The position numbers and the translations under genes were made by a program. Source: Halarcobacter ebronensis (lineage in GTDB: Bacteria > Campylobacterota > Campylobacteria > Campylobacterales > Arcobacteraceae). From it: 64,000 nucleotides of DNA. Positions 62,919 through 64,000 of the stretch are shown here, one piece after another. Location of the stretch: the NCBI RefSeq assembly GCF_013201825.1, contig NZ_CP053836.1, positions 1,054,001 to 1,118,000 on the forward strand. The letters are read 5' to 3'. Under the pieces are notes generated by a model. It saw only the letters and a program-made list of their open reading frames with translations. It was not told the origin of the DNA and ran no database searches. How positions within the stretch are numbered: position 1 is the stretch's first letter; every line of letters begins with the position of its first letter.

Positions 62919-63388
62919 CTTTTACCTTTTTAAAGCAATAAATTCAGTATAAGTTATTTAATCTTAAGAAATGTATATATATATTAAAGAAATCTTAAAA
63001 AATTTAGAAAAAAATCAAAAAAAATTTAACTTAGTATACAAATTGTATAAAAAAATTTCTTTTAAAGATTTTTAGATAAAATTAATCCTATTTTTAAAAG
63101 GATTGACTTTGGAAGAATCAATAAAATTCTTTTTTTATTGTACAATCTTTATATAAATATAAAAATTGATTTTTTGCAAAAAGAATAATAGCTAAATTTG
63201 AGTTAAATTTATTATAGTTAATTTTTATTATTTTATGATTGTTAGAGTGTATAAATATTTTTTATATAACTAATAACATTATTTTATTAACTAATCTATT
63301 AATAAGATATTTTTTATAAAGCTTGATAAAAATTTTTTAGAAAAAATCATTTAAATATTTTAAAAATAATTTTTTTATAAGGGTTTCT
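62919..63388. other. Long AT-rich intergenic region
   Basis: 470 bases between the divergent EAL and DedA genes. It is extremely A/T-rich and should hold both promoters, but no unique -10/-35 pair stands out. A 15-codon frame with a good AAAAGGA site begins with TTG at 63109 (MEESIKFFFYC) and ends at 63156, and AAGAAT/ATTCTT with a T-run (63113-63136) sits inside it. No further gene is visible. Confidence 0.5.
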
Positions 63389-63925
63389 TTGGAAGATATA
63401 ATTAAAGACTGGGGTTATTTAGCTCTATTTTTATATTCATTTGGTGGTGGTTTTGTTGGACTTGTAGTTGCAAGTGTACTCTCTTTTACAGGGACAGGAG
63501 ATTTGAATTTATATATTTGTATGTTGGTGGCTGGAACTTCAAATTTCATAGGGGATCAATTTCTTTTTTATATGGCAAGAACAAATAAAAAGTATGCAAA
63601 AGAGACTATGAAAAAATATGGAAGGAAAGTGGCTTTAGCTCATCTTTGGATGAGAAAATATGGTTCACCTGTTGTTTTTATTCAAAAATATATTTATGGG
63701 ATTAAAACTTTAATACCTTTAGCAATGGGGTTAACAAAATACTCATTTAAAAAATTTACAATTTACAATGCAATTGCGGCAGCACTTTGGGCAGTAGTTG
63801 TTGGATATGCTAGTTATATTTTAGGTGAAGCGATTCTAACATACGCAGATGAGTACAAATATTATGGAGTTGCAATTATTCTACTTATAGTTTTTACTGT
63901 CTCATATTATTTAAGGAAAATTTAG
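63389..63925 (+). CDS. DedA-family inner membrane protein
   Basis: 178 residues, TTG start after AAGGG. Blocks typical of DedA/SNARE-associated proteins: YLALFLYSFGGGFVGLVVASVLSFTG, AGTSNFIGDQFLFYMAR, the conserved basic VFIQKYIYGIKTLIPLAMGLTKYSFKKFTIYNAIAAALWAVVVGYASYILG. Five to six membrane segments. DedA proteins affect lipid carrier and proton-gradient homeostasis. A DEAD-box helicase gene starts 1 base after its stop. Confidence 0.9.
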   Translation: MEDIIKDWGYLALFLYSFGGGFVGLVVASVLSFTGTGDLNLYICMLVAGTSNFIGDQFLFYMARTNKKYAKETMKKYGRKVALAHLWMRKYGSPVVFIQKYIYGIKTLIPLAMGLTKYSFKKFTIYNAIAAALWAVVVGYASYILGEAILTYADEYKYYGVAIILLIVFTVSYYLRKI

Positions 63926-63926
63926 T

Positions 63927-64000
63927 TTGCAATTTAGTAGTTTAGAAATAAAAAAAGAGATTTTAGAGGCTTTAGATACTTTAGAATATAAAAATATGAC
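63927..64000 (+). CDS. DEAD-box RNA helicase, N-terminal fragment
   Basis: The window ends after 24 codons. TTG at 63927, with AAGGA 9 bases upstream, opens a frame reading FSSLEIKKEILEALDTL and then EYKNM, the start of DEAD-box helicases (RhlE-like) just before the Q motif. Assignment rests on this short stretch only. Confidence 0.6.
   Translation, partial: MQFSSLEIKKEILEALDTLEYKNM

Noticed and set aside
1-64000. tRNA, rRNA or insertion sequence genes
   Set aside because: No tRNA-like TPsiC/anticodon arms, rRNA segments or transposase motifs were found by reading the sequence.

Overview
The window is strongly AT-rich bacterial DNA with short intergenic gaps, frequent TTG/GTG starts and many two-component and cyclic-di-GMP proteins. 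CiaB, the paired IAHQWRQP-type histidine kinases and response regulators, and the MmgE/PrpD, aspartase and asparaginase set all point to Campylobacterota, most likely the Arcobacter group (inference from protein content; no rRNA or tRNA is visible).

Layout. 1-8.2 kb: end of a sodium:alanine symporter, a histidine kinase/response regulator pair, an MmgE/PrpD protein with a divergent aspartase-like lyase, a PAS-winged-helix regulator, a canonical aspartase and a one-domain asparaginase preceded by a 112-bp tandem repeat. This is an amino-acid/aspartate module. 8.2-13.1 kb: a YbhGFSR-like ABC exporter. 13.3-17.8 kb: Mn-dependent pyrophosphatase, a heme-c/GGDEF/EAL protein and an AraC regulator. 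17.8-19.5 kb: a leucine-rich leader peptide, a 2-isopropylmalate synthase lacking its regulatory domain, and a terminator. 19.7-22.25 kb: a small accessory island flanked by a 28-bp repeat, holding an unknown 396-residue protein, MntA-HepT and a RhuM remnant. 22.3-32.3 kb: AlkC-like repair protein, YbaK, NAD-glutamate dehydrogenase, a small membrane protein, a retropepsin-like lipoprotein, SagB-like oxidoreductase, a diguanylate cyclase and CiaB. 32.4-38.5 kb: a TpsA-like exoprotein, a FecR protein and a CHASE2-GGDEF cyclase in tight order. 38.5-42.2 kb: htpG behind a CIRCE-like operator, a cloverleaf-like non-coding element, a decayed MntA/HepT pair and small hypotheticals. 42.3-49.2 kb: TSUP transporter, a related terminator-like repeat, a LysR regulator, and an aromatic-acid-type efflux operon (MarR, outer membrane factor, FUSC, DUF1656, HlyD). 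49.3-53.4 kb: acetyltransferase, TPR protein, NifX-like His-rich protein, a diverged paralogue pair and a DUF4197 protein. 53.4-60.9 kb: a second kinase/regulator pair, a TRAP transporter and PxpABC, a coherent 5-oxoproline sensing, uptake and cleavage unit. 60.9-64 kb: two GGDEF/EAL proteins, a DedA protein and the start of a DEAD-box helicase.

The most interesting signals are regulatory: the leu leader with rare Leu codons in front of a LeuA that has lost its allosteric domain; a CACTA direct repeat with 11-bp spacing shared by the aspartase-like operon and the 5-oxoproline unit, placed just upstream of -10 boxes; a CIRCE-like site before htpG; arrays of terminator-like repeats ending at ribosome binding sites; and a cloverleaf element after htpG. 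The best candidates for an undescribed multi-gene system are the TpsA-FecR-CHASE2/GGDEF operon and the MmgE/PrpD plus aspartase-like lyase pair.
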